This document shows, piece after piece, positions 30,136-36,313 of a stretch of 39,082 nucleotides of DNA. Location: the NCBI GenBank assembly GCA_043826085.1, contig JBDRQW010000110.1, positions 1 through 39,082 on the forward strand, read 5' to 3'. The position numbers and the translations under genes are program-made. Positions within the stretch are counted from its first letter, which is position 1, and the number at the start of each line of letters is the position of its first letter. Under the pieces are notes generated by a model. That model saw nothing but the letters and a program-made list of their open reading frames with translations. It was not told the DNA's origin and did no database searches. Source of the stretch: CAXBYZ01 sp043826085 (GTDB lineage: Bacteria > Patescibacteriota > Microgenomatia > UBA1400 > CG1-02-47-37).

Positions 30136-30824
30136 TGTTAAATCTTGGTAAACATAAGCAAGTTTTAAGTAAGATTTTAATTAATTTAGTTGAAGAAAAA
30201 AGTGTTGTTTCAAGCTTAGGGTTTAAAGGAGGAACCGCTTTGTTCTTATTTTATGGTTTAGATAGATTTTCAACTGACCTGGATTTTGATTTGATTCAAG
30301 GTAAGCGTGGTAGCGGTAGTTTAGACATAGAATTAATTAATAAAGCAATAGAAAAGAATTTGAAAGTTATTGATAAGAGGGAAAAAAGAAATACATTGTT
30401 TTGGGTGGGAAGTTATCAAAAAGGTATGCAAAAAGTAAAAGTAGAGATTAATTTAAGAAAATTTCCAAATAAATATGAAGTTAAAAATTTTCGCGGTTAC
30501 TCAGTTTTGGTAATGAAACCCGAGTTTATGCTTGCTCATAAATTATGTGCGGTTTTAGATAGGAAGAATTTACAAAATCGTGATTTGTATGATGTATGGT
30601 TTATGTTTGAAAAAGATTTTTTGATTAATAAAGAAATAATAAAATTAAGAACAGGACAAACAGTTAAAGAATATTTTAAAAGTTTATTAAAGTTAGTTAA
30701 TAGTTTAGCTAGGGATTATGATATTTTGAATGGGTTGGGAGAAGTGCTGAGTGAGCCAAAAAAGGATTGGGTTAAGTCTAAGCTGTTGAGTGAATTAAGA
30801 GCTCAACTGTCAAGTAGGTTATAG
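30135..30824 (+). CDS. AbiEii-type nucleotidyltransferase toxin
   Basis: 229 aa. FKGGTALFLFYGLDRFSTDLDFDL near residues 30-53 is the AbiEii/MNT catalytic motif (GG-T then the DxD pair), and LAHKLCAVLDRKNLQNRDLYD is the conserved distal motif. Such toxins transfer nucleotides onto tRNA or other targets, causing growth arrest and phage abortive infection. It is the second gene of a type IV-like pair with the AbiEi-type gene. The residues for catalysis are present. Confidence 0.86.
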   Translation: MLNLGKHKQVLSKILINLVEEKSVVSSLGFKGGTALFLFYGLDRFSTDLDFDLIQGKRGSGSLDIELINKAIEKNLKVIDKREKRNTLFWVGSYQKGMQKVKVEINLRKFPNKYEVKNFRGYSVLVMKPEFMLAHKLCAVLDRKNLQNRDLYDVWFMFEKDFLINKEIIKLRTGQTVKEYFKSLLKLVNSLARDYDILNGLGEVLSEPKKDWVKSKLLSELRAQLSSRL

Positions 30825-30837
30825 ATTCTTTGATAAT

Positions 30838-30857
30838 ATTCCGATCCGGAGCGGAAT
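30838..30857. repeat. CCGGAG-centred palindrome after abiEii
   Basis: ATTCCGATCCGGAGCGGAAT, a 20-bp palindrome with one mismatched pair, 14 nt after the abiEii stop. It is a sequence variant of the CCACTCCGGAGTGG family below. Confidence 0.7.
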
Positions 30858-30858
30858 A

Positions 30859-30934
30859 AGATTTTTAGGTTGAAGAAGACCCGTTTGTTTATGAGATTAA
30901 TAAAACGGGTGTAGCGAATTTAATTAGGAAACAG
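30859..30934 (+). pseudogene. Remnant of the 3' end of a MNT-type nucleotidyltransferase gene
   Basis: The segment is closely similar, with few substitutions, to 32331-32403, the last 20 codons plus trailer of the intact MNT gene at 32069-32392. Both read KVEEDPFAYEINKTG in the intact copy, with single-codon changes in the remnant. In both, the CCACTCCGGAGTGG palindrome comes right after. Everything upstream of these codons is missing and replaced by another palindrome. This is a relic of a deleted HEPN/MNT module. Confidence 0.75.
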
Positions 30935-30956
30935 ATTACCACTCCGGAGTGGTAAT
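30935..30956. repeat. CCACTCCGGAGTGG palindrome, copy A
   Basis: Perfect 22-bp palindrome (ATTA arm, CCACTCCGGAGTGG core, TAAT arm) after the MNT remnant. Members of this family occur at each module boundary from here to 32937. Confidence 0.85.
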
Positions 30957-30959
30957 AAT

Positions 30960-30981
30960 ATTACCGTTCCGGAACGGTAAT
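30960..30981. repeat. CCGTTCCGGAACGG palindrome
   Basis: Perfect 22-bp palindrome with ATTA/TAAT arms like copy A but core CCGTTCCGGAACGG, 3 bp away from copy A. The arms are kept and the core has changed at both mirror positions, so the pairing is conserved while the sequence is not. Confidence 0.82.
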
Positions 30982-31004
30982 GTGAGGGATGTAGGGTTTC
31001 GTGC

Positions 31005-31010
31005 TATAAT
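31005..31010 (+). promoter_or_regulatory. Extended -10 box of the first MNT gene (leaderless type)
   Basis: TGcTATAAT ends 6 nt before the ATG at 31017. The block around it (GTTTCGTGCTATAATT, 30995-31011) recurs before the HEPN gene at 31704, with TATAAT at 31691-31696. Confidence 0.68.
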
Positions 31011-31016
31011 TTACTC

Positions 31017-31316
31017 ATGATTCCTACTTTAATAAAAACACATCAAAAATCTCTTGAAGAGATTGCTAAAGCCAATGATATTTCCTATTTGGCTTTATTT
31101 GGCTCTCATGCTCGCGGTGAACAAGTAAAAGATAGTGATGTGGATTTTTTGGTTGATTTTGAAAAACCAATTGATTTTTTTGAGCTTTATGATATTGAAC
31201 AAAATTTTTCAAACCTTTTAGGTAGAAAAATCGATCTTGTTACTATTAAAGGTCTTAGTAAACATATCAAGCCTTATATTCAAAATGACCTCAAGGTTAT
31301 TTATGAAACAACCTAA
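31017..31316 (+). CDS. MntA-type nucleotidyltransferase antitoxin
   Basis: 99 aa. LFGSHARGE (Gly29-Ser30) and DSDVDFLVDF (Asp41, Asp43) are the minimal nucleotidyltransferase motif GSxARG-DxD. In MntA/HepT systems this enzyme AMPylates the HEPN toxin and so silences it. The HEPN gene starts within its last 14 nt. The ATG sits 6 nt after TATAAT. Confidence 0.9.
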   Translation: MIPTLIKTHQKSLEEIAKANDISYLALFGSHARGEQVKDSDVDFLVDFEKPIDFFELYDIEQNFSNLLGRKIDLVTIKGLSKHIKPYIQNDLKVIYETT

Positions 31317-31638
31317 TCCATATTTAAGTCATATCATCGAATCTTTTGATAAAATCGATATACTTCTTCATGGTTTTACTAAAGAAAAATTTGTTAAAGA
31401 TGAGCGTACTCAATTAGCAATTATTAAACTTTTAGAAATAATTGGCGAGGCCTGCGTTCATCTTAAAATTGATTTTTATAAAAGCCATCCAGAAATTCCT
31501 TGGGCTAAAATTATTTCTATGCGTAATCGATTAACTCATGAATATTGGGAAATTGATCTAGACATTGTGTGGAAAACTGTCAAAGAACGGGTTCCTGAAT
31601 TAAGAAAACAACTAGAATCGCTAGTTAAGTTAAATTAG
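31303..31638 (+). CDS. HepT-type HEPN ribonuclease toxin
   Basis: 111 aa from the ATG at 31303 (the frame is open to 31237, within the MNT gene). SMRNRLTHEYWEID holds the RxxxxHxY motif: Arg74, His79, Tyr81. Arg and His form the HEPN RNase site, and the Tyr is the residue that the partner AMPylates in characterised HepT/MntA pairs. The first residues (PYLSHIIESFDKIDILLHGF) match the family start. It is followed 5 nt later by a palindrome. Confidence 0.9.
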   Translation: MKQPNPYLSHIIESFDKIDILLHGFTKEKFVKDERTQLAIIKLLEIIGEACVHLKIDFYKSHPEIPWAKIISMRNRLTHEYWEIDLDIVWKTVKERVPELRKQLESLVKLN

Positions 31639-31643
31639 AAATA

Positions 31644-31669
31644 ATATTACCACTCCGGAGTGGTAATAT
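31644..31669. repeat. CCACTCCGGAGTGG palindrome, copy B
   Basis: Perfect 26-bp palindrome with ATATTA/TAATAT arms, 5 nt after the HEPN stop and before the promoter of the second HEPN gene. Confidence 0.86.
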
Positions 31670-31690
31670 AGTGTATATAGGATTTCGTGC

Positions 31691-31696
31691 TATAAT
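31691..31696 (+). promoter_or_regulatory. Extended -10 box of the second HEPN gene
   Basis: TGcTATAAT ends 7 nt before the ATG at 31704. The flanks (ATTTCGTGCTATAATT) match the promoter at 30995-31011, so the two modules carry copies of one promoter. Confidence 0.68.
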
Positions 31697-31703
31697 TGGT
31701 TAC

Positions 31704-32099
31704 ATGAATATCAAAAAACTTCAAAATTATTGGTTTGATGGTTATAAAGATGCTTTATTGACAGCGGAAAAACTTTACGAGGCTAAAAGATATCATCATT
31801 GTTTGTTTTTTGGCCATTTAGCTTTGGAGAAATTACTTAAAGCGGTAGTAGTTAATAAAATAAAGACTCATGCTACGCCCACTCATGATTTAGTCAAATT
31901 AGTAAAAGCTACCAATATTGAAATTTCAGCGGAGATTTTAGATGATTTAGCTGAAATAAATAAATTTAATATTAATGCTAGATATGATAGTTATAAATTA
32001 GCTTTTTATAAAACCGCTACAAAAGAATATACGATTATTTGGAGATTAAAAATTAAAAAAATTTCTATATGGCTCAAGTCAAAATTAAACCAGAAATAA
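31704..32099 (+). CDS. HEPN-domain protein (toxin partner of MNT)
   Basis: 131 aa from the ATG at 31704. YKDALLTAEKLYEAKRYHHCLFFGHLALEKLLKAVVV and the distal FNINARYDSYKL are the PF05168-type HEPN signature (helix 1-2 and the RxYDxY region). This branch differs from HepT and its RNase motif is less clear. It overlaps the MNT gene by 31 nt. Gene order is toxin first, the reverse of the 31017 pair. Confidence 0.85.
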   Translation: MNIKKLQNYWFDGYKDALLTAEKLYEAKRYHHCLFFGHLALEKLLKAVVVNKIKTHATPTHDLVKLVKATNIEISAEILDDLAEINKFNINARYDSYKLAFYKTATKEYTIIWRLKIKKISIWLKSKLNQK

Positions 32100-32392
32100 G
32101 AAAAATAGTTCTTAATTATAAAAAAGCTTTGGAATTGGCGGGTTTGAAACAAAGTCAAGTGATTTTGTTTGGTTCTTATGCAAAAGGCACTGATAAGCCA
32201 TTTAGTGATATTGATATTTGTGTGGTTTCGTCTCAATTTGGGCAAGATGAAATGGGTGAATCGGTAAAATTGAAAACAATTTCAGTGCCGGTGGACATTA
32301 GGATTGAGCCTCATCCATATTCGGTGAAAGATTTTAAGGTTGAAGAAGATCCGTTTGCTTATGAAATTAATAAAACAGGGGTAGTGATTTAA
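32069..32392 (+). CDS. MNT-type nucleotidyltransferase (second pair)
   Basis: 107 aa. ILFGSYAKGTDKPFSDIDICVVS is the GSxAKG-DxD motif. The C-terminus SVKDFKVEEDPFAYEINKTGVVI is the part duplicated as a relic at 30859-30934. Its start lies inside the HEPN gene. Likely the AMPylating antidote of that HEPN protein. Confidence 0.88.
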   Translation: MAQVKIKPEIRKIVLNYKKALELAGLKQSQVILFGSYAKGTDKPFSDIDICVVSSQFGQDEMGESVKLKTISVPVDIRIEPHPYSVKDFKVEEDPFAYEINKTGVVI

Positions 32393-32403
32393 TTAGAAAA
32401 CAC

Positions 32404-32473
32404 ATTACCACTCCGGAGTGGTAATATAGGGGATGTATATAGATTACACATGTTGTTTTTATATAAATATGGT
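32404..32473. repeat. 70-bp direct repeat, copy 1 (starts with the CCACTCCGGAGTGG palindrome)
   Basis: 68 of 70 bases match 32914-32983. The first 22 bases are the palindrome; the rest (from GGATGT through TTACACATGTTG to AATATGGT) is an AT-rich stretch that holds no ORF. The two copies flank the hicB-hicA' module. Confidence 0.9.
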
Positions 32474-32497
32474 TTTGAAGATAGTGGATTATTGTAG

Positions 32498-32503
32498 TAT
32501 AAT
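32498..32503 (+). promoter_or_regulatory. -10 box of hicB
   Basis: Consensus TATAAT, 12 nt before the preferred ATG at 32516. TTGAAG (32475-32480) gives a 17-nt spaced -35. The 12-nt gap is longer than at other starts here, allowing about 5 nt of leader. Confidence 0.65.
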
Positions 32504-32515
32504 TTATTGTATATT

Positions 32516-32803
32516 ATGAAAAGATCTAGTAATCATCATCATATTTTAAGTTACCGAGTCATTATTGAACCTGAAAAAGTAAAACAAAAGACTATATATA
32601 ATGTTTATTGTCCGACTTTAGGGTTAGTTGATTATGGAAACAGTTTACAGGGGGCGTTAAGGCGAATGAAAAAATTAATGAAATTTCATTTAGAATGTTT
32701 GATTGATGAGAGTAAAACAGTACCCGCTCTTGATAAAGATGAGTCTTTTGTTGGAATGACATCGGTGAATATATCTGGTAGGTCAAGTTTTGCTTTTGGT
32801 TAA
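32516..32803 (+). CDS. HicB-type antitoxin
   Basis: 95 aa from the ATG at 32516; the frame begins 3 codons earlier at TTG. YRVIIEP then IYNVYCPTLGLVDYGNSLQGALRRMKKLMKFHLE is the HicB partially degraded RNase-H-like fold. There is no clear C-terminal DNA-binding domain. Its toxin gene just downstream is broken, so this is an orphan antitoxin. Confidence 0.8.
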   Translation: MKRSSNHHHILSYRVIIEPEKVKQKTIYNVYCPTLGLVDYGNSLQGALRRMKKLMKFHLECLIDESKTVPALDKDESFVGMTSVNISGRSSFAFG

Positions 32804-32808
32804 TGAAT

Positions 32809-32939
32809 ATGGCAAAATTGCCGACTGTTAAAGGCAGGGAACAATGCGGGCAATATTAAGACAGATTGATATTTCGGTTGAAGATTTTGTAAAATTTTTA
32901 AGAAAGAGGAAATATTACCACTCCGGAGTGGTAATATAG
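32809..32939 (+). pseudogene. Decayed hicA toxin gene
   Basis: ATG at 32809 gives MAKLPTVKGRE, the typical HicA N-terminus, but stops after 16 codons (TAA at 32857). In another frame (32842-32936) the sequence reads ILRQIDISVEDFVKFLRK, the typical HicA C-terminus. The middle of the gene, with the catalytic His region, is gone. It lies 5 nt after hicB. The remnant's last codons run through the CCACTCCGGAGTGG palindrome, ending HSGVVI. Confidence 0.8.
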
Positions 32940-32983
32940 TGGATGTGTATAGATTACACATGTTGTTTTTATATAAATATGGT
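32914..32983. repeat. 70-bp direct repeat, copy 2
   Basis: Differs from 32404-32473 at two positions. The palindrome arms extend slightly further left (palindrome 32912-32937). TATAGG (32986-32991) just beyond it is the likely -10 of the next gene. Confidence 0.9.
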
Positions 32984-32996
32984 ACTATAGGATAGT

Positions 32997-35828
32997 ATGG
33001 CTGAAAAAACAAAAGGTTTAATATATCATAAGCCCGAACCGATGGGCATTATGGAATTAGCAGATAGATTTGTTGATAAAACCGATCCAAGAACAGGTCA
33101 AGATACTTCTTTCTTAGGAATCTTTAGAACTATTTTATCTGATTATACCTGGGCTTTTAGAACCATGGCAGATCAAGGTATTACCAAGATAATATCGAGG
33201 AAAGTGGATATTGAAACTTTAGAGCCAAGAGAAGATAGGGGTGGTTATAGAACTTGGGAAGAATGGCGAACAGAAGATTTGAAAGGGTATAGCCTTTCAA
33301 TGAAAGGTGAAAGGAGAAAAAGATTTGTTCCAATAATTGAAGGCAAACCAAACTGGAGAGCAGTCAGGAATCTAGCCCCGTTTGTTATGGCTGGAGTTTT
33401 ATTGGCAACAGGTTGTATTTCTGCGGGAGAAACTATTGCAAACCCTAATAACGACGGAAGTGATCCAGATGCAAATGGAAATATGTGTGGAGTTTTGCTT
33501 AATCAAATGAGCGAAGCCGGAGGAGGATCATTTGGTGATAGTGTTGATATGATGGTAGTGGACGCTAATCTAATGAATGAAATAACTAAAGACGACGTAA
33601 TTACTCCCGAGGAAATTCAAGAGATTCAAGGTCAACTGGGTTGTTTTGCAAGTGTTAGGGTAGACAATATTATAATTCCAGATAAACAAAATGGAATAGA
33701 GTCAATTATTAAGATAAGGTACGATGGGCATGATCTTTTGGGTTTAGTGTCTGATGAGATAAATGATGGGGTTAACTCTTTTTCAAAAGTAGAAGTTGTT
33801 TATGCGGGTGGTATTTCAATGGACCAAGGTAATTTAGCTACAGAATTAAGAAGGGTTCATATTGATGGCAATACCGGAGATGTTATAATTGTTGATGGCA
33901 AGGATATAAATTTGCAAGCGGAATGGAATAATGATCAAATTAAGTTAGTGTTTACAGATACTGATGGGAAACAGATTATTTTAGGTCATGATCAGGCGGT
34001 TGATATTTTTGGTGCTGAGATAGTTGCCGGTTTAGGGTTAACTGCGTCGCCAACGCCAGAAGTTACGGCAGTGGTTGATAATGGCATACAAGGAAAACCA
34101 TATCCGGTGAGCACGGAAGGGTTTGGTTTGGCAAGTGGTGGGAATGAAATACAAATAAGAGATGCTATTTATGAATTGAGTGGTGGGGATGCTCAGCATA
34201 TAGAATTATTAATTAAGTGGCGTTTGTGGAGGCAGTATAATGATGCACATTTTGATAATCCTTTAGAAGCGACGCAGGAAGCAGTTGATAAATTTTTTGA
34301 TGATAACTATAAATTTGAGAGAGAAATTCTGGCGGGGGAAAGCTGGACGGTAGTAGCTCAAGATAAAAAAACCGGAGAGTTTTGGTCAGCGGCAAATGAA
34401 GGGTCTTTTTATCATTCGTTTATTCCGCTTTATGCTGAGACTATAGATGATTTTATTTTGAGTAAAGTTGAAATTCCGAATTGGGCGGATGAGATGAAAA
34501 TAATTGCGGTTACTGAAGGTAAGTCCCTTGGACACTTTGTAGCCGGTTTTTATAAAGATGGTGAATTTGTTGGCTGGTTTGACATAGAAAATAATATACC
34601 TATTCAAGAACAAATTATGGCGGAATTGCCGGCGGGGGTGGTGAATTTGTTAGCAGAATTAGGAACTGCTTTTGAGGGTGAGGATTATGAGATGAGGGGG
34701 AGTGAGGTTTATTATACGGCTGAGGGGGCAGATAAATTGATTTTTAATGTGGAGAATAAAGATGGGGTGGAGATGGCGGTTTTTGCGGGAGAGGGTAATG
34801 TTGAGTATCCGTTGAGCTGGGTTGGTTTTCAAGAAATGGAGGGTACGACTGTTTTGAACCCGGAAGTTTTAACTGATGCGGGGGCGATATTGCAAAAAGT
34901 GGAAATGAGCGTTAATTCAGAAAATAGATTGGTGGTAATAAGACCAAGTGAGGATGTTGATCAATTTTGGAATGAGTTTGAGAGTCAAATGAGTGTTGGT
35001 AATCAATGGGAAAAAGAAACCTTAAGAAGACTGCAAGGCGAGAACGGGGTTATGGATGTAGGGGTGATGCAAACAGAGATGAATAAGTGGCTGAGTAATG
35101 GCTGGGTTGAAGCCATGGTGGTAGATGGGGAATTAATGGAAGTGCCAACTCCGAGATTAGGAATGCCTGAAAATCAAGATGATTTATTGGAAATAGATAC
35201 AAGAATTTTGGCTGTTTTTATGGAAAAGCTGTTGGTGTTTGAAAAAACAGAAATGTTGACTAATCCAATTAAATTTAACGATGAGTTAATTAGTAATATT
35301 CGTACAGCTGATGATATAGTTAATTCTCAATTTAGAACAAGAGATTTTGTGACTAATAATTCTAGTTTAATCGGGGGAGTCTTTAAAGTTTCCGATGGTC
35401 GATTTTCAGATGACATATTGGTATTTGGACTGTCAAGTAAACTTCAAAGTGCTACTCCGGAATTTACTTGGACAACTTTACATTTTGGGATAGATATGGA
35501 AGCAATGGCTGAATACTTATCAAAGAATAATCTTCCCTTAAGCAGGTATGGATGGGTTGCTCTTCAAAGACTGGAAAGTGGAGATTTTCGGAGAGTATTT
35601 GTTAGAACTATTTTTGATAATAAAGAAGGCATTGATAACAATGGTTCTGAAGAATTGATGTGGTTATTGAGTAAATTGAATACATCAAAAGAGGGGGATG
35701 ATGATTGGAGTCAAGTATTTGAAACTATGAGAGGTGATAAGGTGCCTGTGACGAAGGAATTTATAGATTTTTTAGAAAGAAATATTATTCCGGCTGTTTT
35801 TACCACTGTTTATGAAAACAATGAATAG
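32997..35828 (+). CDS. Large membrane-anchored or lipoprotein-like extracellular protein, unknown
   Basis: 943 aa. About 125 polar residues come first, then one hydrophobic segment (RNLAPFVMAGVLLATGC) ending in a lipobox-like LATGC with Cys140. The rest is long, acidic and free of further membrane helices, with frequent Asp/Gly/Asn-rich turns (PNNDGSDPDANGN). An internal signal so far from the N-terminus is unusual; a signal-anchor with cytoplasmic N-terminus is the simplest reading. The first 125 residues contain EPREDRGGYRTWEEWRTEDL. I recognise no family. It opens the envelope-protein block at the right side, with its own -10 box 5 nt before the ATG. Confidence 0.65.
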   Translation: MAEKTKGLIYHKPEPMGIMELADRFVDKTDPRTGQDTSFLGIFRTILSDYTWAFRTMADQGITKIISRKVDIETLEPREDRGGYRTWEEWRTEDLKGYSLSMKGERRKRFVPIIEGKPNWRAVRNLAPFVMAGVLLATGCISAGETIANPNNDGSDPDANGNMCGVLLNQMSEAGGGSFGDSVDMMVVDANLMNEITKDDVITPEEIQEIQGQLGCFASVRVDNIIIPDKQNGIESIIKIRYDGHDLLGLVSDEINDGVNSFSKVEVVYAGGISMDQGNLATELRRVHIDGNTGDVIIVDGKDINLQAEWNNDQIKLVFTDTDGKQIILGHDQAVDIFGAEIVAGLGLTASPTPEVTAVVDNGIQGKPYPVSTEGFGLASGGNEIQIRDAIYELSGGDAQHIELLIKWRLWRQYNDAHFDNPLEATQEAVDKFFDDNYKFEREILAGESWTVVAQDKKTGEFWSAANEGSFYHSFIPLYAETIDDFILSKVEIPNWADEMKIIAVTEGKSLGHFVAGFYKDGEFVGWFDIENNIPIQEQIMAELPAGVVNLLAELGTAFEGEDYEMRGSEVYYTAEGADKLIFNVENKDGVEMAVFAGEGNVEYPLSWVGFQEMEGTTVLNPEVLTDAGAILQKVEMSVNSENRLVVIRPSEDVDQFWNEFESQMSVGNQWEKETLRRLQGENGVMDVGVMQTEMNKWLSNGWVEAMVVDGELMEVPTPRLGMPENQDDLLEIDTRILAVFMEKLLVFEKTEMLTNPIKFNDELISNIRTADDIVNSQFRTRDFVTNNSSLIGGVFKVSDGRFSDDILVFGLSSKLQSATPEFTWTTLHFGIDMEAMAEYLSKNNLPLSRYGWVALQRLESGDFRRVFVRTIFDNKEGIDNNGSEELMWLLSKLNTSKEGDDDWSQVFETMRGDKVPVTKEFIDFLERNIIPAVFTTVYENNE

Positions 35829-35833
35829 ATAAC

Positions 35834-35862
35834 TTGACTGCATAGACTGGATTTGTGATAAA
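35834..35862 (+). promoter_or_regulatory. Promoter of the 147-aa membrane protein gene
   Basis: TTGACT (35834-35839), 17-nt spacer, GATAAA (35857-35862), then 7 nt to the ATG at 35870. It likely drives this gene and the large Cys-rich gene that overlaps it. Confidence 0.6.
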
Positions 35863-35869
35863 CTGAGTT

Positions 35870-36313
35870 ATGGGTAAGTTTAAGCGTTGGATGTTTATTA
35901 GTTGGGGGGTTGTTGTAGTGGTAGGGTTTATGGCCTTAACTTGGACTTGGTATAGATATAAATATTTAAATAACGGTGATAAAAAGGCAACAAAAGAAGT
36001 TCAAACTCAAACAGAGATACGAGTTGAGCAGAGAAAAAAAATTGGTGATGTTGAGGCTGAGGTTTTAAGATGGAATGATCCTTGGAGCCAATTGGATTAT
36101 AGAGTTTTAGAAACAGGGGAGGAAAAGAGCCTTGAGGTTGATATTTTCAAAATAGCGGTGATTGTTAGTTTGGCAAATGGAAAAGAGACGCCTGTGGTGA
36201 GGCGGTCGTTGTTTGATAAGGCTTTTTGTGTGGGGGACAAGATATTGATTCAAGTTGATAATAATAAGATAATTAGAATTAGAAATGTGGGGCCAAGAAA
36301 ATGCGGTTTATAA
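35870..36313 (+). CDS. Single-pass membrane protein with a small extracytoplasmic domain, unknown
   Basis: 147 aa. The helix at about 8-27 (FISWGVVVVVGFMALTWTW) follows a short basic start, so the remaining 115 residues should be outside. That part is beta-prone (KIAVIVSLANGKETPVVRR, DKILIQVDNNKIIRIRNVG). I do not recognise it. It is transcriptionally tied to the next gene, whose ATG lies 13 nt before its stop, and the two probably act together at the cell surface. Confidence 0.65.
   Translation: MGKFKRWMFISWGVVVVVGFMALTWTWYRYKYLNNGDKKATKEVQTQTEIRVEQRKKIGDVEAEVLRWNDPWSQLDYRVLETGEEKSLEVDIFKIAVIVSLANGKETPVVRRSLFDKAFCVGDKILIQVDNNKIIRIRNVGPRKCGL

Noticed and set aside
30935..32937. CCACTCCGGAGTGG palindromes as intrinsic terminators
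   Set aside because: They form strong hairpins after genes, but none is followed by a U-tract and one lies inside pyrF. Repeat is the safer call.
30838..32983. A true integron cassette array
   Set aside because: No tyrosine integrase is seen and the palindromes are short and perfect rather than attC-like imperfect hairpins. Kept only as a loose analogy.
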